Shown: positions 8,796-17,215, numbered from the stretch's first letter. The stretch is 64,000 bases of DNA from CAZNKU01 sp045541135 (GCA_045541135.1 JAZQIO010000088.1:27296-91295); one strand, 5' to 3'. Numbers and translations: made by a program. Notes: generated by a model not told the origin, from the sequence alone.

Positions 8796-9248
8796 ATGTA
8801 TACAAAAAAACAACGTCATGCTAAAATATTGGAGCTTATAAAAACAGAAGCCATTGAAAGACAGGAAGATATTGCAAAAAAGCTTAACGATATGGGCTAT
8901 ATGGTTACACAGGCTACAGTTTCAAGAGATATAAGAGACTTAAATCTTATAAAACAGTCTGTAGGCGGTGTTATAAAATACGTACTTCCCGAAGAGGTTA
9001 CAACAGATAACACAGTTAAGCTTATAGATATTTTCGGAAACAGTGTTGTATCCGTTGAAAGTGCCGAAAATTTGTTGGTTGTAAAAACACTAAGCGGTAC
9101 TGCACACGCAGCAGCTTCTGCAATTGATGCAATGTCCAACACTATGATTTTAGGCACAATTGCAGGTGATGACACAATACTTGTTATTGCGAAAAATGCA
9201 GAACAGGCTGAAATTGTAAAAAAAGAAATTACTATGCTTATAAAATAA
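8796..9248 (+). CDS. argR: Arginine repressor ArgR
   Basis: A 150-residue repressor. The N-terminal winged helix (residues 1-70) includes ATVSRDIRDLNLIK, the DNA-recognition region. The C-terminal hexamerisation and arginine-binding domain has GTAHAAASAIDAM and GTIAGDDTILVI. It represses arginine biosynthesis genes when arginine binds. The ATG at 8796 lies 11 bp from AAAAGGA; an upstream TTG at 8790 would add two residues and is less well spaced. Its place between nadK and recN is conserved in Firmicutes. Confidence 0.95.
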   Translation: MYTKKQRHAKILELIKTEAIERQEDIAKKLNDMGYMVTQATVSRDIRDLNLIKQSVGGVIKYVLPEEVTTDNTVKLIDIFGNSVVSVESAENLLVVKTLSGTAHAAASAIDAMSNTMILGTIAGDDTILVIAKNAEQAEIVKKEITMLIK

Positions 9249-9260
9249 AGGATGTAAATT

Positions 9261-10937
9261 ATGCTTGAAAGACTACACATTAAAAACATAGCTGTCATTG
9301 ATGAGGCAGAAATTGAATTTAATAAAGGCTTTAACGTACTTACAGGCGAAACAGGTGCAGGTAAGTCTATTATCATTGACTCTATTAATATGGTGTTAGG
9401 TGAACGTACAAGCAAATCCATTATCCGTAACGGTGAAAAAAAGGCCGTAGTTGAAGCTATGTTTTCAATAGACAATGCCGAATTTATAAAAACACTTGAT
9501 GAAAACGGCATTGAGGTTGAAGACGGAATGTTAATACTTTACCGTGACCTTAATACAGACGGCAAAAGCTTGTGTAAAATAAACGGTTCTATGACTACTG
9601 CGTCGGGAATAAGAGAAATTGCAAATATGCTTATTAACATACACGGTCAGCAGGATAACCAGTCATTGCTTACACCCTCTTCCCACATTAACTTTTTAAA
9701 CAGTTACGCAAACCTTGCTTCAAAGCTTGACGAATACAAAGTATATTTTAATAAGGTAAATGAAATTTCCGACAAGCTGAATTCATTGCAGGTTGATGAA
9801 CGTGAAAAGGAAAGAATGACTGACCTTTACACCTTCCAGATAAAAGAAATTGAAGATGCAAAGTTGGTTGCAGGTGAAGATGAACAGCTTGCAGAACGCA
9901 GAAAGTTTATAAGTGGTATAAGTAAAATTTCAGAAGCACTGAACTATTCTCATGAAGCTCTTTACAGTTCCGACCGCAATGTGTATGATACTATTTCCTC
10001 CGTTGTTAACAGCTTTATGTCTGTTACGGAATATGACTCAAAGCTTAATGACATTTACGAAAGGTTAAACAGTGCGGCAATAGAGCTTGAAGACATAATA
10101 TACCAGATTCGCGACTATCGTGACGGTATGGATTTTGACGAAAGCGAAGTCGACAGTATTGAGGCACGTCTTGACCTTATCAATACTTTAAAACGCAAAT
10201 ACGGTAACACTATTGAAGATATAATTGAATATAAAAATGAAATTGAAGATAAGCTTTATTCCATTACAAAAAGTGATGAAGAAACAGAAAGATTAAACGA
10301 AGAACTTGTCAAAGCAACAGAATCCCGAAACAAGATTGCTTCCGAAATCACAAAAATGCGTACAAAATATGCTACAGAGCTTAGCGACAAAATATGCAAA
10401 GAGCTTGCAGACCTTGATATGTCAAAGGTTAAGTTTGATGTACAGATTAAAGAATGCGAATACAACAAAAATGGCTGTGACAGTGTGGAATTTTTAATTT
10501 CCGTAAATGCAGGTGAGCCCTTAAAGCCACTTTCCAAAATAGCATCAGGCGGTGAAATGTCCAGAATTATGCTTGCAATAAAGTCTATATTTGCGGATTC
10601 TGACCCTGTTGACACATTGATATTTGACGAAATTGATACAGGTGTAAGCGGACGTGCCGCACAGAAGATTGCCGAAAAAATAAACAAAATTGCAGGAAGC
10701 AAGCAGATACTATGCATTACACACCTTGCACAGATTGCCGCTATGGCAGGTACTCACTTCCTTATTGAAAAGAATGTTGAGGCTGAACACACATATACAA
10801 AGGTTACTCCTCTTGACGAAGGTTCAAGAAAAAATGAGCTTGCAAGAATTATAGGCGGTGCACAGATTACCGACATTACAATTCAGGCGGCATCGGAAAT
10901 GATTGAGCTTGCAAACAAAATAAAAGGTTGTGATTAA
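9261..10937 (+). CDS. recN: DNA repair protein RecN
   Basis: A 558-residue SMC-like ATPase that acts early in double-strand break repair. Walker A GETGAGKS is at residues 29-36. A central coiled coil covers about 150-370. The ABC signature IASGGEMSRIMLAIK is near 428 and Walker B DTLIFDEIDTGVSG near 453. Length is full. It ends the conserved block. In many spore formers spoIVB and spo0A follow recN; here an rseC-like gene follows with no gap. Confidence 0.96.
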   Translation: MLERLHIKNIAVIDEAEIEFNKGFNVLTGETGAGKSIIIDSINMVLGERTSKSIIRNGEKKAVVEAMFSIDNAEFIKTLDENGIEVEDGMLILYRDLNTDGKSLCKINGSMTTASGIREIANMLINIHGQQDNQSLLTPSSHINFLNSYANLASKLDEYKVYFNKVNEISDKLNSLQVDEREKERMTDLYTFQIKEIEDAKLVAGEDEQLAERRKFISGISKISEALNYSHEALYSSDRNVYDTISSVVNSFMSVTEYDSKLNDIYERLNSAAIELEDIIYQIRDYRDGMDFDESEVDSIEARLDLINTLKRKYGNTIEDIIEYKNEIEDKLYSITKSDEETERLNEELVKATESRNKIASEITKMRTKYATELSDKICKELADLDMSKVKFDVQIKECEYNKNGCDSVEFLISVNAGEPLKPLSKIASGGEMSRIMLAIKSIFADSDPVDTLIFDEIDTGVSGRAAQKIAEKINKIAGSKQILCITHLAQIAAMAGTHFLIEKNVEAEHTYTKVTPLDEGSRKNELARIIGGAQITDITIQAASEMIELANKIKGCD

Positions 10938-11306
10938 TTGAATAAAAACGGTGTTGTTGAAAAGGTTGAAGGCACAAAGGTTACAGTAAAAATACAGCGT
11001 GATTCTTCCTGCGGTGAAAACTGTGCTATGTGCAATGCCTGCCCCGGTAAGGATATGCTTGTTACCGTTGAAACGGATATCCCTTTGCAGGTGGGTGACA
11101 GTGTAAGGCTTGAAACCAATACAAAAACAGTTTTATTATCCGCTTTTTGCGTATACATCCTACCTATAGTGCTACTGATTGTGGGATACGCCCTGCACAC
11201 ACTATATCTTGGGTTAATACTTATGGTAATTTCCTTTACAATATTGTTACAGGTTGATAAAAAAATCAGCAAAAAACATTTTATAAAGTTGAGCAAAGTG
11301 CATTAA
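10938..11306 (+). CDS. RseC/MucC family membrane protein with cysteine cluster
   Basis: A 122-residue protein starting at TTG 10938, directly after the recN stop. The N-terminal soluble part has a compact cysteine cluster, SSCGENCAMCNACPG, at about residues 24-38, with four cysteines that could hold an iron-sulfur cluster. Two transmembrane helices follow at about 66-85 and 88-104, and the tail is basic. This layout matches RseC, the SoxR-reducing or sigma-E modulating family associated with Rnf-type electron transfer. The redox partner is not in the window. The close junction implies cotranscription with recN. Confidence 0.8.
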   Translation: MNKNGVVEKVEGTKVTVKIQRDSSCGENCAMCNACPGKDMLVTVETDIPLQVGDSVRLETNTKTVLLSAFCVYILPIVLLIVGYALHTLYLGLILMVISFTILLQVDKKISKKHFIKLSKVH

Positions 11307-11328
11307 ATCAAGCATTTTGCTCATTTTT
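11291..11328 (+). terminator. Intrinsic terminator of the nusB-recN-rseC operon
   Basis: Arms GAGCAAAGTGC (11291-11301) and GCATTTTGCTC (11312-11322) form an 11-bp stem with one G-U pair and a 10-base loop, followed by a run of T. The left arm overlaps the last codons of the rseC-like gene. Confidence 0.75.
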
Positions 11329-11345
11329 ATGTAAAAATAAATTAA

Positions 11346-11361
11346 TCACAATATATTGTTT
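11346..11361. promoter_or_regulatory. NrdR box 1 upstream of nrdD
   Basis: The sequence fits the known 16-base NrdR consensus (acaCwAtATaTwGtgt) at 14 of 16 positions and contains the perfect 12-bp palindrome ACAATATATTGT at 11348-11359. It lies just upstream of the -35 hexamer. Confidence 0.75.
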
Positions 11362-11368
11362 TTTACTA

Positions 11369-11397
11369 TTGACAAAGCAACTATATGTTGTTATAAT
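11369..11397 (+). promoter_or_regulatory. Consensus sigma-A promoter of nrdD
   Basis: A perfect TTGACA (11369-11374) and perfect TATAAT (11392-11397) with a 17-bp spacer. NrdR box 2 fills the spacer, so a bound repressor would block polymerase. The start point is expected near 11404. Confidence 0.85.
11378..11393. promoter_or_regulatory. NrdR box 2, between -35 and -10 of nrdD
   Basis: CAACTATATGTTGTTA keeps the core C-w-A-t-A-T-x-T-w-G of the consensus. It begins 16 bp after box 1 ends, giving a 32-bp centre spacing (three helical turns), the arrangement known for NrdR operators. Confidence 0.7.
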
Positions 11398-11410
11398 ATA
11401 AATGCACGCA

Positions 11411-11433
11411 AACCCAAGATGTTGGGTTTTTTT
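11411..11433 (+). terminator. Promoter-proximal hairpin with T-run in the nrdD leader
   Basis: AACCCAA (11411-11417), loop GATG, TTGGGTT (11422-11428), then further T residues to 11433. It begins only about 7 bases after the expected start point, so it could end transcription after about 30 nt or act as an attenuator before nrdD. Confidence 0.6.
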
Positions 11434-11486
11434 AGTCAATCAATAAATGAAATACCATATAAATTGCAAGGAAAGGAGATTTAATT

Positions 11487-13664
11487 ATGAAGATTATAAA
11501 GCGAAGCGGCGCAGAAGTTATATTTGACCCCGAGAAGATTATTGTTGCTATTTCCAAGGCGAATGACAGTGTTGTTCCAAGTGCAAGAATGACACCTATA
11601 CAGATTAAAAGAATTGCCGAGGACGTTGAAAGTGCGGCACTTAATATTAACCGTTCACTTAGCGTGGAAGAAATACAGGATATGGTCGAAGACCAGATTA
11701 TGAACCAGCGTGCTTTTGAAGTGGCAAGACGTTATATTACATACCGTTATACACGTGCATTGGTACGTAAATCAAACACTACAGACGAACAGATTTTAAG
11801 TCTTATTGAATGCAACAACGAAGAGGTTAAGCAGGAAAATTCAAACAAGAACCCTACTGTTAACAGTGTACAGCGTGACTATATGGCAGGTGAGGTAAGT
11901 AAGGATATTACAAAGCGTATTCTTCTTCCTTCTGACATTGTTACAGCACACGAACAGGGTATTATCCACTTCCACGATGCTGACTACTTTGCACAGCATA
12001 TGCACAACTGTGACCTTGTAAACCTTGAGGATATGTTACAGAACGGTACAGTAATAAGCGGTACTATGATTGAAAAGCCACACAGCTTTTCAACAGCTTG
12101 TAACATTTCTACACAGATTATTGCACAGGTTGCTTCCTGCCAGTACGGCGGTCAGAGCATAAGTCTTACACATCTTGCTCCATTTGTTGACGTAAGCCGT
12201 CAGAAGATTAAAAAGCAGGTTATTGAAGAATTCAAGTCTATAAATCAGGAAGTTTCCGAGGAACAAATTAACGAAATTACCGAAAAAAGACTTCGTGACG
12301 AAGTTAAAAGCGGTGTACAGATGATACAGTACCAGGTTGTTACACTTATGACAACTAACGGACAAGCTCCTTTTGTAACTGTATTTATGTATCTTAATGA
12401 AGCTAAAAACGAGCAGGAAAAGAAAGACCTTGCTTTGGTTATTGAAGAAACCTTAAAACAGCGTTATCAGGGTGTTAAAAACGAAAAGGGTGTATGGATT
12501 ACACCTGCATTCCCTAAGCTTATTTACGTTCTGGAAGAAGATAACATCCACAAGGACAGCAAATACTATTACCTTACAGAGCTTGCGGCTAAATGTACTG
12601 CAAAACGTATGGTACCTGACTACATTTCCGAAAAGGTAATGCTTCAGAACAAAATTGACAAAAACGGTGAAGGTCACTGCTACACCTGTATGGGATGCAG
12701 AAGCTTCCTTACTCCTTTTGTTGATGAAAACGGTAAACCTAAATATTACGGCAGATTCAACCAGGGTGTTGTAACAGTTAACCTTGTTGATATTGGTCTT
12801 TCCGCTAACAAAGACCTTGACAAGTTCTGGGAAATATTTGACGAACGTATGGACCTTTGTCACAGAGCATTACAGTGCAGACATGAAAGACTTACAGGCA
12901 CGCTTTCCGATGCCGCTCCAATACTGTGGCAACACGGTGCACTGCTTAGACTTAACAAGGGCGAAAGCATAGACAAATATCTGCACGGCGGATATTCTAC
13001 ACTTTCACTTGGTTATGCAGGTCTTTGGGAATGTGTTTACAGTCTTATCGGCAAAAAGCTTACAGAAGCTGAGGGTGAAGAATTAGGCCTTGAAATTATG
13101 CGTAAGCTTAATGAATACACAGCCAAGTGGAAGGCTGAAGAAAATATTGACTATTCACTTTACGGCACACCACTTGAGAGCACAACATACAAATTTGCTA
13201 AAAACCTGCAGAGTAGATTTGGTATTATAAAGGGTGTTACTGACAAAAACTACATTACAAACAGTTATCATGTTCACGTAACAGAAGATATTGACGCTTT
13301 TGACAAGCTTGCTTTGGAATCTAAATTCCAGGCACTTTCTCCCGGTGGTGCTATATCTTATGTTGAGGTTCCTAATATGCAGAACAACCTTGAAGCTGTT
13401 CTTTCCGTAATGAGATTTATTTACGACAACATTATGTATGCGGAGCTTAATACAAAGAGTGACTACTGTCAGGAATGCGGATTTGACGGTGAAATAGAAG
13501 TTAAAGAAGATGCTGACGGTAAGCTTATATGGACTTGTCCTAACTGTGGCAACAATGACCAGACAAAGCTTAATGTTGCAAGAAGAACTTGCGGCTACAT
13601 TGGTACACAGTTCTGGAATCAGGGAAGAACTCAGGAAATTAAAGAACGTGTATTACATCTATAA
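11487..13664 (+). CDS. nrdD: Anaerobic (class III) ribonucleoside-triphosphate reductase
   Basis: A 725-residue glycyl-radical enzyme that makes deoxyribonucleotides without oxygen. Residues about 1-92 form an ATP-cone allosteric domain (KRSGAEVIFDPEKI). The catalytic barrel follows, with HFHDADYF near residue 157. A zinc site is formed by CQECG and CPNCG near 662 and 684. The radical site is RTCGYIG near the C-terminus, where the glycine after cysteine (about G703) carries the radical. The start follows AAAGGAG. Expression is probably controlled by NrdR at the two boxes upstream. nrdG follows after a hairpin. Confidence 0.96.
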   Translation: MKIIKRSGAEVIFDPEKIIVAISKANDSVVPSARMTPIQIKRIAEDVESAALNINRSLSVEEIQDMVEDQIMNQRAFEVARRYITYRYTRALVRKSNTTDEQILSLIECNNEEVKQENSNKNPTVNSVQRDYMAGEVSKDITKRILLPSDIVTAHEQGIIHFHDADYFAQHMHNCDLVNLEDMLQNGTVISGTMIEKPHSFSTACNISTQIIAQVASCQYGGQSISLTHLAPFVDVSRQKIKKQVIEEFKSINQEVSEEQINEITEKRLRDEVKSGVQMIQYQVVTLMTTNGQAPFVTVFMYLNEAKNEQEKKDLALVIEETLKQRYQGVKNEKGVWITPAFPKLIYVLEEDNIHKDSKYYYLTELAAKCTAKRMVPDYISEKVMLQNKIDKNGEGHCYTCMGCRSFLTPFVDENGKPKYYGRFNQGVVTVNLVDIGLSANKDLDKFWEIFDERMDLCHRALQCRHERLTGTLSDAAPILWQHGALLRLNKGESIDKYLHGGYSTLSLGYAGLWECVYSLIGKKLTEAEGEELGLEIMRKLNEYTAKWKAEENIDYSLYGTPLESTTYKFAKNLQSRFGIIKGVTDKNYITNSYHVHVTEDIDAFDKLALESKFQALSPGGAISYVEVPNMQNNLEAVLSVMRFIYDNIMYAELNTKSDYCQECGFDGEIEVKEDADGKLIWTCPNCGNNDQTKLNVARRTCGYIGTQFWNQGRTQEIKERVLHL

Positions 13665-13689
13665 TACGTGATGTAAAAATAAATTTAAT

Positions 13690-13718
13690 AACGGGCGCTT
13701 GAACGGCGTCCGTTTTTT
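13690..13718 (+). terminator. Hairpin with T-tract between nrdD and nrdG
   Basis: AACGGGCGC (13690-13698) pairs with GCGTCCGTT (13706-13714) through one G-U pair, followed by T residues to 13718. It lies directly before the nrdG ribosome binding site, so it may be a partial terminator that lowers nrdG relative to nrdD. Confidence 0.6.
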
Positions 13719-13731
13719 AAGGATTGATTTT

Positions 13732-14283
13732 ATGAATTACGCTACAATTAAAAAAAATGACATTGCAAACGGTCCGGGAATACGTGTTTCCCTTTTTGTA
13801 AGCGGTTGCCGTCACAGATGCAAAAACTGTTTTAACAGCGAGGCATGGGATTTTAACTACGGCAAGGAATTTAACGATGCTGTTATTGGTGAAATAATAA
13901 CAGCACTAAAGCCCGACTATGTGGAGGGCATATCCCTTCTGGGCGGTGAACCCTTTGAACCTGAAAATCAGGAGGGACTTATTAAGCTGCTTGAAAAGGT
14001 GAGAAGTGAATTGCCCGGCAAAAACGTGTGGTGCTACACAGGCTTTACCTTTGAAAAGGATTTAATGAACGGCAGTGAAAATGCAAAAAAACTATTATCA
14101 CTTATTGATGTATTGGTAGACGGAAAGTTTGTTGAGGAACTAAAGGACGCTTCCCTTATCTTCCGTGGCTCTTCAAATCAGAATATAATAGACGTTCCGA
14201 AGTCATTACAAGCCAAGTCAACAGTTTTACTTGCAGGCACCTGGAAGCGAAAAATGGGGTCTACAAATATATATGATGCATAA
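13732..14283 (+). CDS. nrdG: Anaerobic ribonucleotide reductase activating protein (radical SAM)
   Basis: A 183-residue radical SAM activase that installs the glycyl radical on NrdD. The cluster motif is CRHRCKNC (C-x3-C-x2-C) at about residues 24-31, inside the typical NGPGIRVSLFVSGC context. LLGGEPFEPENQ near 69 is the GGE motif that contacts SAM. The ATG at 13732 has AAGGAT upstream; an upstream in-frame TTG lies inside the hairpin loop and is unlikely. Length is a little above the E. coli protein. Confidence 0.94.
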   Translation: MNYATIKKNDIANGPGIRVSLFVSGCRHRCKNCFNSEAWDFNYGKEFNDAVIGEIITALKPDYVEGISLLGGEPFEPENQEGLIKLLEKVRSELPGKNVWCYTGFTFEKDLMNGSENAKKLLSLIDVLVDGKFVEELKDASLIFRGSSNQNIIDVPKSLQAKSTVLLAGTWKRKMGSTNIYDA

Positions 14284-14317
14284 AAAAGTTGCAGTAATAT
14301 TTTACTGCAACTTTTTT
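14282..14317. terminator. Bidirectional terminator between nrdG and the symporter gene
   Basis: A 16-bp perfect inverted repeat with core GTTGCAGTAA (14288-14297) and TTACTGCAAC (14302-14311), flanked by A6 on the left and T6 on the right. It serves the convergent genes nrdG (+) and the symporter (-). Confidence 0.85.
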
Positions 14318-14323
14318 ATGCTT

Positions 14324-15652
14324 TTAAAATGCAACTTTCATAAACAATGCTACACAGCAAAGAATTACTGCACATAAAACATACAGAAATTTGCCGCTGT
14401 AATACCATATATTGCCGTGTGGTTTTGATGTTGCTTTATTAATCTCTTTAAGTAAATCCTTCTTTTTCATAACCCAGAACCAGGATATTGCACCAAGTGT
14501 TGCACCTATTGGAATAATGTAAATTGAAACAATATCCATCCAGGGACCCCACTTGAAGATTGGTTCCATACCAAGACCAAAGCCTAGGCAAATAATGCTT
14601 ATTAGCACAAGAACTGCAATTCTTCCAAGCTTTGGAAAACGGTTCTGCAATGATTCGCCAACTGCTTCAAACATATTTTGAAGTGAGCTTATACCTGCAA
14701 AAATCATTGCTACATACAAAAATATCGCAAATACCTGACCAAATGGAATATCCTGAAGTATGCGTGGCAATGTAACAAATAAAAGCGACGGACCTGCACC
14801 AACATCAAGACCGTATGCAAAGCAGGCAGGAATAATAACCAAAGCCGCAACCATAGCCGCTATTGTATCAAACAATGCTGTACGCCATGCAACACCAACT
14901 ACATTTTCTTTATTACTTAAATATGCGCCGTAAACTATCATACCGCTACCGGTTACAGATAGCGAAAAGAATGCCTGACCCATAGCCCACACCCATGTCA
15001 TTGGATTTGCAAGAACCGACCAATCGGGTGTAAACATAAACTTGTAGCCTGCTGCCGCACCGGGCAAAAATGCAACACGTACAGCAAGAATTACAAATAC
15101 AATAAAAAATACGGGCATCATAATTTTATTGGATTTTTCAATACTTTTTGCACTGAAAAGAAGTGTTAAAATTGTACCTGCTACCACAATTACATGGAAC
15201 GGAACAACAGAAAATGAGGTGGTTGAAAAGCTTTCAAACCAAGCGCCTGTATCTACTGCCATAAGTTCACCTGTAAGCGAGCTCCAGAAGGCCTTACAAA
15301 CATAGGAAATAATTACTGCATATCCGATTGCTATACACATTGAACCTGCAAGCGGAAGCCAACCAAGTATACCACCTGCATTGCCCATACCCTTGCCTCT
15401 TGTTGCCCACGCATTTTTATAAGATCCAAGTGTACCGGTTTTTGAACGTCTGCCTATTGCATATTCGGCAGATAGCCCAACCGTGCTGAATAGTATAATG
15501 AAGAACAGATATGCAACCAAAAATGCTCCTCCGCCATTTGCACCCATTTTTGCAGGAAAACCCCAGACATTTGCCATACCTACTGCAGAACCTACTGCAG
15601 AAAGTACAAAACCCCAACGGTTTGAAAATTTCAACTGTTTATTTTGTGACAT
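14324..15652 (-). CDS. Neurotransmitter:sodium symporter (NSS/SNF) family transporter
   Basis: A 442-residue membrane protein with about 11-12 helices. The N-terminus has the NSS signature WGFVLSAVGSAVGMANVWGFP at residues 13-33, which holds the unwound first helix with sodium and substrate sites. The GANGGGAFL segment follows. Bacterial members take up amino acids with Na+. Length matches the shorter bacterial branch. It lies 37 bp after the stop of the PHP hydrolase gene and behind an AAAGGAA site, so the two form an operon. The substrate cannot be assigned. Confidence 0.9.
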   Translation of the reverse strand: MSQNKQLKFSNRWGFVLSAVGSAVGMANVWGFPAKMGANGGGAFLVAYLFFIILFSTVGLSAEYAIGRRSKTGTLGSYKNAWATRGKGMGNAGGILGWLPLAGSMCIAIGYAVIISYVCKAFWSSLTGELMAVDTGAWFESFSTTSFSVVPFHVIVVAGTILTLLFSAKSIEKSNKIMMPVFFIVFVILAVRVAFLPGAAAGYKFMFTPDWSVLANPMTWVWAMGQAFFSLSVTGSGMIVYGAYLSNKENVVGVAWRTALFDTIAAMVAALVIIPACFAYGLDVGAGPSLLFVTLPRILQDIPFGQVFAIFLYVAMIFAGISSLQNMFEAVGESLQNRFPKLGRIAVLVLISIICLGFGLGMEPIFKWGPWMDIVSIYIIPIGATLGAISWFWVMKKKDLLKEINKATSKPHGNIWYYSGKFLYVLCAVILCCVALFMKVAF

Positions 15653-15689
15653 AAATTTAATTCCTTTCTACACTGAATCATTTTAAAAA

Positions 15690-16517
15690 TTATATTTCAG
15701 ACAACTCACTGAAGTCGCCTTCTTCAAATCCCACCGATGTCAGAATTTTTTCTGTTTCAGCTATATTTCCTATATATTCTTTATGAGAATCCGAACCGTA
15801 AGTTACAGGTATTCCCATTTCAAACTGTTCTCTTAAAAACTCTGCGTATTGTATACGGAATTTTTCGCTTGTTTTTGGTGAACATAAAATACCGTAATTA
15901 CATTCCACATATTTTTTATTTTCTTTAACTGCCGCGGCAACATCCATCTTCATGGAACGTGGAATTACAGAAAAATCATCATACCAAAGTGCCTGACCGT
16001 TATACCAGGGATGTCCAAGAATTGTAACCCTTTCATCACATGCAAGCCACATTTGCTGACGGTACCATTCCTTTATAGAAGCATCTATATCATCTTTTAT
16101 AAATTTACTTCCCGGGCTGTCAACTCTCCAATGAGCAGCACCTATTGTATAGCGTACACCTGCATTTAAAAGCTGTTCCTTTGTAAGTGCAAGTTCTATG
16201 TCATAAGGTTTATCTGTAAGTGGTGCAACATATCCTTCATTTGAACCGTATTTTTCAATATAGTCATATTCAGGCTTTTCAATTGGTGTTAATTCAACAC
16301 CCAAAACAACTTCAGGATATTTAGCCTGATGCTCCTTAACATAATAAACGGATTTTTCGAAATCACTAAGAAACTTCCTATCATTATAGTTTACGTGGTC
16401 CGTAACGCCAATGTTTACAAAACCAAATTCCCTCGTTTTCGCTACAATATCATCCAATGTTAGTGTCGCATCATATGAACACTCTGTGTGAATATGCCAG
16501 TCTGATTTTATAATCAT
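15690..16517 (-). CDS. PHP domain metal-dependent phosphohydrolase
   Basis: A 275-residue protein. The N-terminal SDWHIHTECSYD (residues 4-15) contains the HxH metal motif of the PHP fold. Further metal-ligand histidines are in VTDHVNYND near 40, GAAHWRVD near 127 and the C-terminal YGSDSHK near 240. The family includes histidinol phosphatase and related phosphoesterases that use three metals. There is no histidine biosynthesis neighbour, so HisK activity is doubtful and the substrate is unknown. It is first in an operon with the sodium symporter downstream. Confidence 0.85.
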   Translation of the reverse strand: MIIKSDWHIHTECSYDATLTLDDIVAKTREFGFVNIGVTDHVNYNDRKFLSDFEKSVYYVKEHQAKYPEVVLGVELTPIEKPEYDYIEKYGSNEGYVAPLTDKPYDIELALTKEQLLNAGVRYTIGAAHWRVDSPGSKFIKDDIDASIKEWYRQQMWLACDERVTILGHPWYNGQALWYDDFSVIPRSMKMDVAAAVKENKKYVECNYGILCSPKTSEKFRIQYAEFLREQFEMGIPVTYGSDSHKEYIGNIAETEKILTSVGFEEGDFSELSEI

Positions 16518-16626
16518 ATTATCCGCTCCTTTATTTCAAATTTTATATTAAAAATACTGTATTATAAATATGCAACTCTAATTTATTATGATTTTATCAT
16601 GTCAAGGACAAAAAATCTTCATACTC

Positions 16627-16965
16627 TTATTTATTAAAAAACTCATTCACATTGTACTCTTTATAGTTGTCTTCATCAACGGGATATGAATAATATATTG
16701 AAAATTCTGTTTCTGATAACCATTTGCTTGAAAAAGGAACTGTTCCAAGCTTATACCATTTTGAAAACAAGCCTTTTTCCTTTATGTAAAAAGCACCACC
16801 ATATCCGAAAGCACCTTTATCTATCCACCAACTAACTATTTGATAATCTCCATTTGGAGATTCATTTACAATAATTTCAAAACTTAAAAGGTCAAAAATC
16901 CCAAATGATAGCATTGCGAAAACAAGTGTGATTACTAATACAACACCCAAAATTTTCTTTTTCAT
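16627..16965 (-). CDS. Small membrane-anchored protein of unknown function
   Basis: A 112-residue protein with one N-terminal hydrophobic segment (residues about 4-27) and an outside domain of about 85 residues. NESPNGDYQI near 35, followed by aromatic-rich beta strands and GGAFYIKEKG near 56, resembles short proteins annotated DUF5412, but I cannot confirm this. The start ATG follows AAAGGAG. It has its own promoter at 17001-17030. A mini-hairpin array lies just upstream. The function is unknown. Confidence 0.7.
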   Translation of the reverse strand: MKKKILGVVLVITLVFAMLSFGIFDLLSFEIIVNESPNGDYQIVSWWIDKGAFGYGGAFYIKEKGLFSKWYKLGTVPFSSKWLSETEFSIYYSYPVDEDNYKEYNVNEFFNK

Positions 16966-17000
16966 TGTTATATCTCCTTTACCTCATATTCGCCATACAT

Positions 17001-17030
17001 ACTATAAAGACTATATAATCCTGATGCCAA
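17001..17030 (-). promoter_or_regulatory. Probable promoter of the small membrane protein gene
   Basis: Minus-strand TTGGCA (17030-17025) and TATAGT (17006-17001) with an 18-bp spacer, about 36 bases upstream of the ATG. Confidence 0.45.
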
Positions 17031-17045
17031 GTTTTTTAATGAATT

Positions 17046-17215
17046 GACAACTCCGTTGTCGTGAATTGACTATGTCATGAATTCTCGCTTTGCTCCATGA
17101 ATTGAATTGCCTTTACAATGCACCGCAAGGTGCAATTCATGAGCCGCAGGCTCAACTCATGAAATCTTTGATTTCGATTCATGCCAAAGGCAATTCATTG
17201 CGGTCTAAAGACCGC
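17046..17215. repeat. Array of at least seven mini-hairpins separated by TGAATT/AATTCA spacers
   Basis: Within 170 bp these hairpins follow each other: GACAAC/GTTGTC (17046-17060), TGAC/GTCA (17067-17077), TGCACC/GGTGCA (17119-17134), GAGCC/GGCTC (17141-17153), GAAATC/GATTTC (17161-17175), TGCC/GGCA (17182-17192) and GCGGTC/GACCGC (17200-17215), all with 3-4 base loops. A degenerate unit lies at 17084-17096. Spacers read TGAATT in the left half and ATTCAT in the right half. GAATTGCCTTT (17104-17114) and AAAGGCAATTC (17186-17196) are a further long-range inverted repeat. No reading frame of note is present. This explains most of the 297-bp gap between the dehydrogenase stop and the small membrane gene. 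Confidence 0.8.

Noticed and set aside
8897..9511. Long minus-strand open frame (204 codons) opposite argR and recN
   Set aside because: It is antisense to two certain genes, has no ribosome site and its product is a low-complexity Ser/Ile-rich sequence of the kind made by reverse reading of lysine-rich genes.
11307..11486. Cobalamin or other riboswitch before nrdD
   Set aside because: The transcribed leader is only about 80 bases and shows no known riboswitch core. NrdR boxes and one hairpin explain the conserved-looking parts.
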